Source: Frankia sp. RB7 (GTDB lineage Bacteria > Pseudomonadota > Alphaproteobacteria > Rhizobiales > Xanthobacteraceae). From it: a stretch of 46,839 nucleotides of DNA. The notes under the pieces are model-generated. The model searched no databases. It saw nothing but the letters and a program-made list of their open reading frames with translations, and was not told the origin of the DNA. Position numbers and translations under genes: made by a program. Within the stretch, counting starts at the first letter, position 1. Each line of letters begins with the position of its first letter. The stretch covers positions 1 through 46,839 of the forward strand of contig JAUEPE010000053.1 of NCBI GenBank assembly GCA_030403585.1, written 5' to 3'. Positions 1-8,628 of this stretch are shown here, piece by piece.

Positions 1-898
1 CGAGCTGGGCGCCGAAGGCCTTGCGCACTTCATAGACGGATCGTCCGTGGACGATGGAATCCGGACGGGAGAAGTAGATGTATTCGAAGATGCAGGGCCG
101 CGGCGCGATCGGCGGGAACGGCTTGTGGATGTCCTGGCCGCTCTCGTCGAACACGATGACTTCGCCGGGTTCGATGTCGCGTACGAAGCGCGCACCGATG
201 ATGTCGAGGGCGCAGGTCTCCGACGTCAGGATCGGGCAGCCGTCGAGGTCTCCGAGCACCAGTGGGCGGATGCCGCGCGGGTCGCGCGCGCCGACCAGCT
301 TCTTGTTGGTGAGCGAGACCAGCGCGTAGGCGCCTTCGATCTCGCGCAGCGCGTCGATATAGCGCTCGATGAAACGGGCGCGCCTGGAGCGTGCGACCAA
401 ATGCAGGATCACCTCGGTGTCGGTGGTCGACTGCATCATCGCACCGTGCTTCACGAGATCGCGGCGCAGCGTCAAGCCGTTGGTGAGGTTGCCGTTGTGT
501 GCGACCGCGAGGCCGCCGGCATTGAGCTCGGCGAACAGCGGCTGCACGTTGCGCAAGATGGTCGCGCCGGTCGTGGAATAGCGGACATGGCCGACCGCCA
601 TGTTGCCCGGCAGGCGGTCGATTACCTCGCGGCGGGAGAAGGTGTCGCCGACGAGGCCGAGGCGGCGTTCGCTGTGGAAGCGGCTGCCGTCGTAGGAGAC
701 GATGCCGGCGGCTTCCTGGCCGCGGTGCTGAAGGGCGTGAAGACCGAGTGCGGTGATGGCCGCTGCATCCGGGTGGCCGTAGATGCCGAAAACACCGCAT
801 TCCTCGCGGAGCGTATCGCCCTCCAGGTCGTCCTGAAGCTCTAGCGCGGCGGGGCCGGTATCGAGATCAAGTTGGGCGTCCTGGTCAGGGTGTCGCAT
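1..898 (-). CDS. purF: amidophosphoribosyltransferase, N-terminal 299 residues (cut by window edge)
   Basis: PurF makes 5-phosphoribosylamine from PRPP and glutamine, the first committed step of purine synthesis. The visible part is the Ntn-type glutaminase domain. Cys34 in REECGVFGIYGH is the expected nucleophile, preceded by a 33-residue stretch that would be a cleaved propeptide as in the Bacillus-type enzymes. Further family blocks follow: ALQHRGQEAAGI, GHVRYSTTG, AVAHNGNLTN and STTDTEV. The phosphoribosyltransferase domain lies beyond position 1. I chose the ATG at 898, 27 bp downstream of cvpA on the same strand, so the two are probably co-transcribed. The frame is open to the window edge. 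Identity is secure; propeptide processing is inferred from the family. Confidence 0.96.
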   Translation of the reverse strand, partial: MRHPDQDAQLDLDTGPAALELQDDLEGDTLREECGVFGIYGHPDAAAITALGLHALQHRGQEAAGIVSYDGSRFHSERRLGLVGDTFSRREVIDRLPGNMAVGHVRYSTTGATILRNVQPLFAELNAGGLAVAHNGNLTNGLTLRRDLVKHGAMMQSTTDTEVILHLVARSRRARFIERYIDALREIEGAYALVSLTNKKLVGARDPRGIRPLVLGDLDGCPILTSETCALDIIGARFVRDIEPGEVIVFDESGQDIHKPFPPIAPRPCIFEYIYFSRPDSIVHGRSVYEVRKAFGAQL

Positions 899-925
899 CT
901 CGTCCGCGCCTCTCTGTTGGCTCAA

Positions 926-1555
926 TCAACGCGCCGCAGGTTTCTCGATCAGCTTCTTGAGGCTGTCACGAGCAGGTTTGCTGTATCCGTCGCCAGTGCC
1001 CGAAGGCTGCTGTTCCGTATCAGCTTGATCATCATCTGGTTTGTTTTTCTTGAATCTCTTCAAGATGGTGTTCTCGGGGTCATCCGGCAAGAGGGACATC
1101 AGCCAATCCCCGGTTCCCTGGAGCACCACGCGGGATTTTGCCCCCGAGACCCAGTCCGGACGCTGCTTGTCTGGCACCAGCCAGGTGAAGAACAGGAAGG
1201 CCACTACGACGATCAAAAGCCCGCGGGCCAGCCCGAACAGGAACCCAAGGGTACGGTCCAGCGCGCCAATGCGCGAATCCAGGATCATGTCGGAGATCCG
1301 GACCGTGATCACGGAGACTACGACCAGGGTACCGACGAACACACCGGCGACCACGACCACGCTCGCGACGGTGTCGTTGTTGAAATAGGTCTTCGCGGTC
1401 GGCAGCAGCTTGGAGAACGAGTACAGCGTCACGATCGCCGCCGTGCCCCAGGCCGCGATCGAGAGGATTTCGCGCATGAAGCCGCGAACCATCGCAAGCA
1501 GGCCCGAGATTAGCATCACACCGAGCAGGATCAGGTCGAGGAGTGTAACTGGCAT
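926..1555 (-). CDS. cvpA: CvpA family inner-membrane protein
   Basis: A 209-residue protein with four hydrophobic segments in the first 130 residues, beginning MPVTLLDLILLGVMLISGLL, with the family-typical RGFMREILSIAAWG following. The C-terminal ~70 residues are charged and hydrophilic. CvpA proteins are named for colicin V production in E. coli, where cvpA lies directly upstream of purF; the same order is seen here. Their molecular role is not settled; links to cell envelope stress and biofilm formation have been reported. It lies between radA and purF on the minus strand. The 168 bp between it and radA is not coding and could hold its own promoter. Family call is firm; function is not. Confidence 0.9.
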   Translation of the reverse strand: MPVTLLDLILLGVMLISGLLAMVRGFMREILSIAAWGTAAIVTLYSFSKLLPTAKTYFNNDTVASVVVVAGVFVGTLVVVSVITVRISDMILDSRIGALDRTLGFLFGLARGLLIVVVAFLFFTWLVPDKQRPDWVSGAKSRVVLQGTGDWLMSLLPDDPENTILKRFKKNKPDDDQADTEQQPSGTGDGYSKPARDSLKKLIEKPAAR

Positions 1556-1723
1556 CGGCTGGTCTGGTCCGCTCGTACTCTCAAAGGGTGCTCAGCGAAT
1601 CGGTGTTTGGCCGCCGCCCTAACTGAAGGCCAGACGACGTTCCCGGCAAGGCCGTAACCACGCAATCCCATGCTGCTTTTGTGACGGCTGTATAGCGGTG
1701 GGGACGCTTGACGTCACCTCCAG

Positions 1724-3172
1724 CTACCCCTCTCCACGGCGGAATCTTGCCGGTGTGGCATTTTTCTCGGCAGGCGGGTTCGAGTCGCCGCGGCGGGAGC
1801 CCTTGGAGGCGATTTCAGCGACCAGCGTGGTGAGGCTGTTGACCGCGTTCAGGGTCAGTCCGGCGTCACCGCCGTTATCGCCGCCGCGGGCCGATTCGGG
1901 CAGCACGGCGCGCTTGAAGCCAAGCTTGACCGCTTCCTTGAGCCGGGCCGGGGTCTGCGCCACCGGGCGGATGACGCCGGAGAGCGAAATCTCGCCGAAA
2001 TAGACCGCATCGGTGGGTAACTGCGCATTAACCAGGGACGAAACCAGCGCGGCCGCAGCCGCCATATCGGCCGCCGGCTCGTGGATGCGCAGGCCGCCCG
2101 CGACGTTCAGATAGACGTCGTGGCCGGACAGCTTGACCCCGCAATGTGCTTCCAGCACCGCCAGCACCATCGAGAGCCGGCTCTGATCCCAGCCGACCAC
2201 GGCGCGGCGTGGGGTGCCGAGCGAGGTCGGGGCGACCAGCGCCTGCAATTCGACCAGAACGGGCCGCGTGCCCTCGATCCCCGCGAAGACTGCGGTGCCG
2301 GGCGTGCCGAGGTCACGCTCGGACAGGAACAGCTCGGACGGGTTGGTGACCTCGCGCAGGCCGAGCCCGGTCATCTCGAACACTCCGATCTCGTCGGTCG
2401 GCCCGAAGCGGTTCTTGACGGCGCGCAGGATTCGGAATTGCTGCGAGCCTTCGCCCTCGAACGACATCACGGCATCGACCATGTGCTCGACGACGCGGGG
2501 GCCGGCGATCTGGCCGTCCTTGGTGACGTGGCCGACCAGGATGATGGCGGCACCGGTCTTCTTGGCGAACCGAATGAGGGCCTGCGCTGAGGCGCGCACC
2601 TGGGTCACCGTGCCGGGCGCCGATTCCACCGTGTCGGTCCACATGGTCTGGATCGAATCGATCACGATGAGCCGGGGGACGGCGCCTTCCGACAGCGTCG
2701 AGACGATGTCCTCGACCGAGGTCTCGGCCGCGAGCTGCACCGGCGCATCCGACAGCCCGAGACGCTCGGCGCGCAGCCGCACCTGGGCGATGGCTTCTTC
2801 GCCGGAGATGTAGACGATACGGTGCCCGGCGCGGGCCATCAGGCTGGTCGCCTGCGTCAACAGCGTCGATTTGCCGATGCCGGGATCGCCGCCGACCAGC
2901 AGCACCGAGCCGCGCACGAACCCGCCTCCGGTGACGCGGTCGAGCTCGGTCATGCCCGAGGACAGGCGCGGCGCGTCAGGGCTTTTTCCCGCGAGGCTCT
3001 CCAGCGCAAACGTCCGGCCCTTGCGCTTGGAGCGGATCGAGACCGGCACGCTGCCGGTCGCGTCTTCCTCGGCCAGCGTATTCCACTCGCCGCAGGACTC
3101 GCACTTGCCCTGCCAGCGGTTATAGGCCGCGCCGCAGTTCTGGCAGACGAAGGAAAGCGTGTTCTTGGCCAT
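1724..3172 (-). CDS. radA: DNA repair protein RadA (Sms)
   Basis: RadA is a RecA-related, DnaB-like ATPase that helps process recombination intermediates and branch migration. All family parts are present over 482 residues: a four-cysteine zinc finger (Cys10, Cys13, Cys24, Cys27), Walker A GGDPGIGKST at 94-103, the RadA-specific KNRFG motif at 253-257, and a C-terminal Lon-like domain. The open frame extends 35 residues further upstream, but that segment has no family similarity and the zinc finger should lie near the N-terminus, so I start at ATG 3172 (MAKNTLSFVC). Upstream, 202 bp separate it from the divergent binding-protein gene. Confidence 0.95.
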   Translation of the reverse strand: MAKNTLSFVCQNCGAAYNRWQGKCESCGEWNTLAEEDATGSVPVSIRSKRKGRTFALESLAGKSPDAPRLSSGMTELDRVTGGGFVRGSVLLVGGDPGIGKSTLLTQATSLMARAGHRIVYISGEEAIAQVRLRAERLGLSDAPVQLAAETSVEDIVSTLSEGAVPRLIVIDSIQTMWTDTVESAPGTVTQVRASAQALIRFAKKTGAAIILVGHVTKDGQIAGPRVVEHMVDAVMSFEGEGSQQFRILRAVKNRFGPTDEIGVFEMTGLGLREVTNPSELFLSERDLGTPGTAVFAGIEGTRPVLVELQALVAPTSLGTPRRAVVGWDQSRLSMVLAVLEAHCGVKLSGHDVYLNVAGGLRIHEPAADMAAAAALVSSLVNAQLPTDAVYFGEISLSGVIRPVAQTPARLKEAVKLGFKRAVLPESARGGDNGGDAGLTLNAVNSLTTLVAEIASKGSRRGDSNPPAEKNATPARFRRGEG

Positions 3173-3374
3173 GGGATGGTGAGTCGGAGGTTTCTGATTT
3201 GCTGATAGCATGGAACGGCGGGCCGCGCGGGCGCCCGTGAGCGCTCCAATTAGCGCAATTCCGTGCCGCCGATACACCCTTTGTTAGCTCTACGCCGCCG
3301 CACCACGCCGGACTTTGCCAAATGTTAGCGGACGCGGGTGCAGTTTCGGAACCAAGACGGGGTGGCTAAAAAGA

Positions 3375-4532
3375 ATGACGGCAGTCTTACGGATATTGCT
3401 CGCTGTGAGCATGGCCTTTGGCGTCCTCGCGCCAGCCGGCCGTGCTGTTGCGGCTGATGCCAAACCACTCAACATTGTTTTTGTAAGCCCAGGCAAGACT
3501 GGCGAGGTCTACTGGGACATGGTCGCGCAGACCATGCAGGCCGCCGGCCGCAAGCTCAATGCCAATGTCGAGGTGCTGACCAGCGAGCGCAATTACCGCA
3601 CCATGCAGGAGCTCGGCCTCGGCGTTGTCGCGCGGAGCGACAAGCCCGACTTCCTCATCCTCTCGAACGAGGAGTCCGCCGCCGTTCCGATCCTGGAGGC
3701 GGCGGAGATCGCAGGTATCAAGACGTTGCTGCTGTCGAACACGCTGATCGGCAACGACGCTGCGCGTCTCGGACAACCCCGGCAGAAACTGAAGACCTGG
3801 CTCGGCGACATCACGACCGATCTGACGACCGCGGGTGCGCGCATGGCGAATGCGCTGATCGGCGCGGCGCGTCACGAAAAGTGGCAAAGCCCCGACGGCA
3901 AGATTCATCTTCTCGGGATCGGCGGTGACGAGATCACGCCGGCTTCGATTGCCCGCAATGCCGGCCTCCAGCTCGCAGTCGCGGCAGCGCCCGACGTGGT
4001 CGTGGACCGGATGCTGTTTGCCAATTGGACGCAGTCGGAAGCGGAGCAGGTCGCGGCCAATTATCTGGGCTGGGCGCAGCGCAAGGGCATTCGTCCTGCA
4101 GGGATCTGGGCCGGCAACGACCCGATGGCGCTTGGTGCGCTCAAGGCGGCTACCGCCGCGGGACTTGAGCCCGGCCAGGATATCCAGGTCGTCGGCCTCA
4201 ACTGGTCGGAGGACGCGTTGCGCGAAATCCAGGCTGGTCGTCTGCTGCTGACCGATGGCGGCCATTTCCTGCTCGGCGGCTGGTCGATCGTGCTGCTGCG
4301 CGACTATGCAGACGGTTGCGATTTTGCGGCCGCTTCACCGCATATCGAGGTCAAGACCTCGGCGATCACGCGCGACAATCTTGCCTCCGTCGCCGCGCTG
4401 ATCAAGACCCGGGCGTTCGACCGGATCAATTTTGCGCGGTTTAAGGCAAGGCCTGGACGTTGCGGCCAATACGACTTCTCGGTGGATGCGCTGATCTCGT
4501 CCCTGTTGCCCCCAAGCGGCGCCGGTGAATGA
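3375..4532 (+). CDS. periplasmic sugar-binding-type substrate-binding protein coupled to a GGDEF-EAL gene
   Basis: A 385-residue secreted protein. Residues 1-27 form a signal peptide (basic start, hydrophobic core, cleavage near AVAA). The mature part resembles type I periplasmic binding proteins of the ribose/LacI-like class (Peripla_BP_4 type): it opens with NIVFVSPGKTGEVYWDMV and later has IWAGNDPMALGALKAA and DIQVVGLNWSEDAL, typical of the second lobe. I start at ATG 3375; the frame opens 60 bp earlier but the signal peptide fixes the start. No permease or ATPase gene is nearby. Its stop overlaps the next start (ATGA), so it is made together with a membrane GGDEF-EAL protein. I infer a ligand-sensing role for that protein rather than transport, like NspS with MbaA in Vibrio cholerae. 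The ligand is unknown. Confidence 0.85.
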   Translation: MTAVLRILLAVSMAFGVLAPAGRAVAADAKPLNIVFVSPGKTGEVYWDMVAQTMQAAGRKLNANVEVLTSERNYRTMQELGLGVVARSDKPDFLILSNEESAAVPILEAAEIAGIKTLLLSNTLIGNDAARLGQPRQKLKTWLGDITTDLTTAGARMANALIGAARHEKWQSPDGKIHLLGIGGDEITPASIARNAGLQLAVAAAPDVVVDRMLFANWTQSEAEQVAANYLGWAQRKGIRPAGIWAGNDPMALGALKAATAAGLEPGQDIQVVGLNWSEDALREIQAGRLLLTDGGHFLLGGWSIVLLRDYADGCDFAAASPHIEVKTSAITRDNLASVAALIKTRAFDRINFARFKARPGRCGQYDFSVDALISSLLPPSGAGE

Positions 4533-6586
4533 TGCGGGACGCTGACGGGATGAACGGTCCGATCAAGCCGGCTGCATCGCGCTCGGTCGTTCGCGCGATG
4601 ATCTGGGCCACCGTGCCGGTGCTGCTGCTGGTGCAACTGCTGGCGTCGGCCGGCGTCGAGGTCTCGAGCTTCTGGTCGCAGATCCGGCAGCTCGATGCCC
4701 GCATTGCCCGCGTCGCCGAAAGCCGCGCCGATTTGATCGCCGAGCCGCTCTGGAAGATGCGCTACGATCAGGTCACGGGCGTGCTCAACGAGATCATGCA
4801 CGACGAGACCATCGCAGCCGCCGCAGTCTACGACGACACCGGCGTCGTGATCGCCCGCGTGGTGGCGCGGCCGACGGTGCAGGCGCTCACCGAGGTCTCG
4901 CGTCCGATTGCCTACAGCAACGGCAACATCGCCGTTCAGGCCGGCCGCATTGTGATCGCCTATTCCTACGCGACGCTCTACGTGGACACCGGCAGCAGGC
5001 TCGGACTGCTTCTCGTCGTCGGCCTGCTCGGGACGCTCGCGACCGTGATCGCGATGCGGATCTCCGCCAACACCTTCATCGGCAAGCCGCTGGCCGCGAT
5101 GATGTCGGCGATCCAGCGCAGCAAGCAAGACGGCCGCGCTTACCAGGCCGATGTCAAATCGTCCAACGAATTCGGCCAGCTCGCGAACGCCTTCAACGCG
5201 ATGCAGCACACGACGTCGGGTGCGCTCGACAGGCTCGGCCACATGGCTTCGCACGATCCACTCACAGGGCTGCCCAATCGCCGCTCGCTGTCCGAGCGTC
5301 TGGTGACCTTGAGCAGGGATGCCCGCTCGCCAGACGCGCTGATCGCCTTCAGCTTCATCGATCTCGACGATTTCAAGGGTATCAACGACACCTTCGGTCA
5401 CGATGCCGGCGACAAGTTCCTGGTTCATATCTCCGAACGGCTTCGTGACACGGTCGGACCTGAAGATTGGGTCGCGCGGCTCGGCGGCGACGAGTTCGTG
5501 GTCATTCGCCCCGAGGTCAGCAATGAAGCGGCGGCGCAGGCTTTCGCGCAGCAATTGCTGGAGGCGATTTCCGCGCCGATCCTGCTGCATGACAAGCAGG
5601 TCGTGCCGCGTGCCAGTATCGGTCTTGCCGTGCGCCGCGCCGGCGACCCTGAATTGTCGCATTTGCCGGCGCTTGCCGACATCGCGCTCTATCACGCCAA
5701 GAGCAAGGCACCCGGCACGGTTGCCGTGCTCGACGAAGCACTCCAGCACGATTATCGCCGCCGCAGGGATCTCGAACTGGCGATCCCGACCGGCTTTGCC
5801 GAGCGGCAATTCGAGGTCTGGTATCAGAGCCAGGTTGACCTGGTGACTCAGGAGGTCATCGGCCTCGAGGCGCTCATTCGTTGGCGTCATCCCGAGCATG
5901 GCGTGATCGGCCCCGGCGAATTCCTGCCGCTGATCGAGCGCAGCGGCAACAATGCGCGGCTGACGCGCTATGTGCTGACCGACGCCTGCCGCGCGCTGCA
6001 ACGCCTGTCCGCTGCTGGCAGGCCGCAGATCCGGATCGCGATCAACCTGCCACCGTCCGAGCTTGCCGACCATTCGCTGGCCGCCGAGTTGCGGGAAACG
6101 TGCGAGCGGTTCGGCGTCGCGGCCTCGTCGCTCGAGCTCGAGATCACGGAAGGGTCGCTGATCAACAACATCGCCAGCGCATCAGAGACGCTGCGCCGGC
6201 TGCGGCGCCTCGGCGCCACCATTGCGCTCGACGATTTCGGCACGGGCTACAGCTCGCTCGCGCATCTGCGTCGGTTTCCGCTCGACAAGGTCAAGATCGA
6301 CAAGGCGTTCATCCGCGAAATCCCTGATAGCGCCGAGGACAAGGCGATCGTCGGCGTCATCGCCTCGCTGGCGGGCACGCTGGGGCTCACTCTGGTCGCC
6401 GAGGGCATCGAGCGCGCCGAGCAGGCCCAGGCCATGCGTGAGATGGGCGTGAGGCTCGGCCAGGGTTTTCTCTATCACCGGCCGCAACCGCTCGATGCGG
6501 TGTTGCGAGAGCTTGCGAAAGCCGGCAGCAGCGGAGAGCGAGTGCTGGCAGACGGCCCGTCGATCGTGCCCGAATTCGCCGCTTGA
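4529..6586 (+). CDS. membrane GGDEF-EAL protein with periplasmic sensor and HAMP domain
   Basis: A 685-residue cyclic di-GMP enzyme. Order: transmembrane helix ~22-42, periplasmic region ~43-157, transmembrane helix ~158-178, HAMP ~178-228, GGDEF domain ~240-400, EAL domain ~415-665. The GGDEF motif (319-323, RLGGDEFVV) is intact, but the inhibitory RxxD site is not: the Arg position is Gly310 in GPED. The EAL domain keeps EAL at 447-449, Asn in AINLPPSE, Glu in LEITEG, DDFGTGYSS at 568-576, Lys in KVKIDKAFI and Glu625 in VAEGIE. Either activity is therefore possible on sequence, and the direction must be set by regulation. The start overlaps the stop of the binding-protein gene. The N-terminal periplasmic region is the likely docking surface for that protein (inference). 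Confidence 0.93.
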   Translation: MMRDADGMNGPIKPAASRSVVRAMIWATVPVLLLVQLLASAGVEVSSFWSQIRQLDARIARVAESRADLIAEPLWKMRYDQVTGVLNEIMHDETIAAAAVYDDTGVVIARVVARPTVQALTEVSRPIAYSNGNIAVQAGRIVIAYSYATLYVDTGSRLGLLLVVGLLGTLATVIAMRISANTFIGKPLAAMMSAIQRSKQDGRAYQADVKSSNEFGQLANAFNAMQHTTSGALDRLGHMASHDPLTGLPNRRSLSERLVTLSRDARSPDALIAFSFIDLDDFKGINDTFGHDAGDKFLVHISERLRDTVGPEDWVARLGGDEFVVIRPEVSNEAAAQAFAQQLLEAISAPILLHDKQVVPRASIGLAVRRAGDPELSHLPALADIALYHAKSKAPGTVAVLDEALQHDYRRRRDLELAIPTGFAERQFEVWYQSQVDLVTQEVIGLEALIRWRHPEHGVIGPGEFLPLIERSGNNARLTRYVLTDACRALQRLSAAGRPQIRIAINLPPSELADHSLAAELRETCERFGVAASSLELEITEGSLINNIASASETLRRLRRLGATIALDDFGTGYSSLAHLRRFPLDKVKIDKAFIREIPDSAEDKAIVGVIASLAGTLGLTLVAEGIERAEQAQAMREMGVRLGQGFLYHRPQPLDAVLRELAKAGSSGERVLADGPSIVPEFAA

Positions 6587-6595
6587 GCGTTACAG

Positions 6596-7321
6596 CTACG
6601 GCTGCGTCGCGTTCCAGAGCATCGAGAGCCCGGCTGCGATCATGATCGCATCCATCACCATGCGGAACATCTCGGGTTTCAGGTGCATGATGAAGCGCTT
6701 GGCGACGAAAGCGCCGGCCATCAGCGAGGAGCCTGCGACCACGCCCTTGATGAAGACATCCTGCGTCAGCGCGCCGAAACGTTCGAAAGTCACGGATTTG
6801 GCGAAGTAGAGGCCAAGCGAGGCGGCGGCTTCGGTTGCGAGAAAGGTGCCTTTGGAAAGGCCGTAGAACAGGAACAGCGGCACGCTGAGCGGCCCGGTCG
6901 AGACCACGATGCCGGTGAGATAGCCGATGATCGCGCCGCCGATCGCGAGATGCCAGAGATTGGCCTTGAGATCGTGCCGCGCCAGCCAGTGCCGCACCGG
7001 CACCATTGCGATCAGGAAGATGCCGATGGCGAGATCGACGGCGTGCGAGGGCAGGGCGAGCAGCGTCCGTGCGCCCAGTACGGCGGCCGGAATACCGGTG
7101 ACCGAATAGGCCGCGCAGGCCCGCCAGTCGACATCGCGCCACCACGCCAGAATGCGCGAAAAATTCGCCATCACGGAGGCGACCGCCATGATCGGCACGG
7201 CCTCCTTCGGCCCGTAGGCATAGACCAGCACCGGCATCAGCATGATCGACGAGCCCGTGCCGACGATGCCGGAAATGGTGCCTGCGATCAGGCCAACGCT
7301 GAGGACGAAGAGAAAGGCCAA
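6596..7321 (-). CDS. TauE/SafE family membrane permease (TTG start)
   Basis: A 241-residue polytopic membrane protein with about seven to eight hydrophobic segments and two similar halves, as in the TauE/SafE (DUF81) family of putative sulfite/organosulfonate anion exporters. The glycine-rich first helix GLIAGTISGIVGTGSSIML is the family hallmark. The only start that keeps this helix is TTG at 7321; a GGAG sits six bases upstream, which supports it, whereas the first internal ATG would remove the first transmembrane helix. It is convergent with the GGDEF-EAL gene (9 bp apart). Nothing nearby identifies a substrate, so the sulfur link is only from the family. Confidence 0.87.
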   Translation of the reverse strand: MAFLFVLSVGLIAGTISGIVGTGSSIMLMPVLVYAYGPKEAVPIMAVASVMANFSRILAWWRDVDWRACAAYSVTGIPAAVLGARTLLALPSHAVDLAIGIFLIAMVPVRHWLARHDLKANLWHLAIGGAIIGYLTGIVVSTGPLSVPLFLFYGLSKGTFLATEAAASLGLYFAKSVTFERFGALTQDVFIKGVVAGSSLMAGAFVAKRFIMHLKPEMFRMVMDAIMIAAGLSMLWNATQP

Positions 7322-7503
7322 GGGGAGCTCCGGGAATCGGGTGAGTTTAGCCGGAGGAGGGGGAGAGCGCGAATGGGGATCCGGCCGGCCTCTAGTTAAC
7401 CGCTGGTGTCACGCCCGTCGCCAATCCGACCAGTTCCCCGGTCTGATCCTTAGAATTTGAAGCGTATTGATCGGAGCGTCGCTCAAAGAATTTGAGGTCC
7501 GTG

Positions 7504-7812
7504 ATGCCCGACCACCATTCCTTCTCTGCGCTCGACCGCCATGCGGTGCTCAGTGAATCCGACAAAGGCTTTCCGTGGTACGCTGGTGCGATGCTCGCGG
7601 TCGAAGCGAGCGAAGTGGTTCGGCTTCGCTGCGAGAAGCTCAGCCATGCCGATGAGGCTGCCGGGCAAGAGGCTGTGCTGATGGTCAGCGAGAAGGTCGC
7701 CGCCGCCTTCGAGGCATTTGCGAGCCTGCTCTCGGGCGCAACGCCGGCTGCGGTTGTTCAGCGCTATCGCGAGCACGTGGCCGCCAACGCCAAGCGCCTG
7801 TCCGCGAACTAA
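7504..7812 (+). CDS. small hypothetical protein, possibly phasin-like
   Basis: A 102-residue soluble protein with no signal peptide. From about residue 38 it is predicted to be mostly amphipathic helix rich in Ala, Glu and Val (RCEKLSHADEA, MVSEKVAAAFEAFASL, VVQRYREHVAANAKRL). That pattern recalls phasins, the small granule-binding proteins of polyhydroxyalkanoate-storing rhizobia, but I do not recognise a defined motif and no PHA gene is nearby. The ATG at 7504 has GAGG at 7494-7497, a good spacing; TTG at 7492 is an in-frame alternative. It precedes another unknown gene by about 160 bp. Confidence 0.6.
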   Translation: MPDHHSFSALDRHAVLSESDKGFPWYAGAMLAVEASEVVRLRCEKLSHADEAAGQEAVLMVSEKVAAAFEAFASLLSGATPAAVVQRYREHVAANAKRLSAN

Positions 7813-7972
7813 CGCCTGGCAGCAACGCAACTGGCCGCCAATCGGACGTGAACCCGCCGCGCGGTGGGGGCGACAGAAGATGGATGATGATGCCGCGCTA
7901 GCGCCTGCAGCTACCCACGTCCGTTCCGCCGATAGACGCGTGCGCCTGGCACCCACCCTGTCGGAGGCCATT

Positions 7973-8545
7973 TTGAGTGATACCAAGCGGCTGGATTGGG
8001 CGGCCCGGACTATTGCGCTCCTGGCAGTGATTTTTGTCCTCGCGGGAGGGCTGTTGTTGCTCAATGCGCCAAACCGCGAACGCCGGACTGTGATTGCGAC
8101 CGGTTGTAGCGAATTCGAGGCCGACGCCCAGAAGCTGTTCGGCGAGGGCGATACTGCGGTCCTCAGCGCATCATTCGCGTCCGGCGACCATTTGCATCTG
8201 GCGATCGATTTCAGGGGCGTCGGTTATGTCTGGGAGCTGACCGGCGTGTTGGCGACGGCCAAAAAGGACGTGACCGGCTCCGGCTCGTTCACGACGGTCA
8301 CCAAGTCCAGATCGACATCCACCGCAGCCACATCCAGCACATCGACCATTTCCCATGGCGAGATCAGCGGCTTTGCGACGCTGGATGTGGAGAGCGACCT
8401 CACGGCTGCCGGGGATGGCGGGATCGTGATCACCAACACCAACAGCTTGCCGCCGTTCGCGCCGCCAAGGGTCGCGAGCGCAAGCTGCGAGCCCTCGAAA
8501 GGGCGCGCTCAATTGTCAGCCCATGCGGCGGCGAGCCCAAAGTGA
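7973..8545 (+). CDS. hypothetical membrane-anchored protein
   Basis: About 190 residues if it starts at TTG 7973. There GGAGG lies five bases upstream, and the product opens SDTKRLDWAARTIALL, leading straight into one transmembrane helix (roughly residues 11-33), so it looks like a signal-anchored protein facing the periplasm. An in-frame ATG at 7880 would add 31 residues of unremarkable sequence and has a weaker ribosome site. The middle carries a Ser/Thr-rich stretch (KSRSTSTAATSSTSTI). Two cysteines remain in the exported part (one in ATGCSEFEA, one near the C-terminus in SASCEPSKG). I recognise no family. It may be co-transcribed with the preceding small gene. Confidence 0.55.
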   Translation: MSDTKRLDWAARTIALLAVIFVLAGGLLLLNAPNRERRTVIATGCSEFEADAQKLFGEGDTAVLSASFASGDHLHLAIDFRGVGYVWELTGVLATAKKDVTGSGSFTTVTKSRSTSTAATSSTSTISHGEISGFATLDVESDLTAAGDGGIVITNTNSLPPFAPPRVASASCEPSKGRAQLSAHAAASPK

Positions 8546-8628
8546 GCAACGCTGCTGATCCGCTGCTGACAGCATGTTGGCAGCAGGGCCGGGCTATGAC
8601 CACCTCCTGACAAAACGGAGAGCGGGTC

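Noticed and set aside
4304..6073. 589-codon open frame opposite the GGDEF-EAL gene
   Set aside because: Shadow frame caused by high GC; no family sequence, His/Arg/Gln-biased, while the plus strand encodes intact GGDEF and EAL domains.
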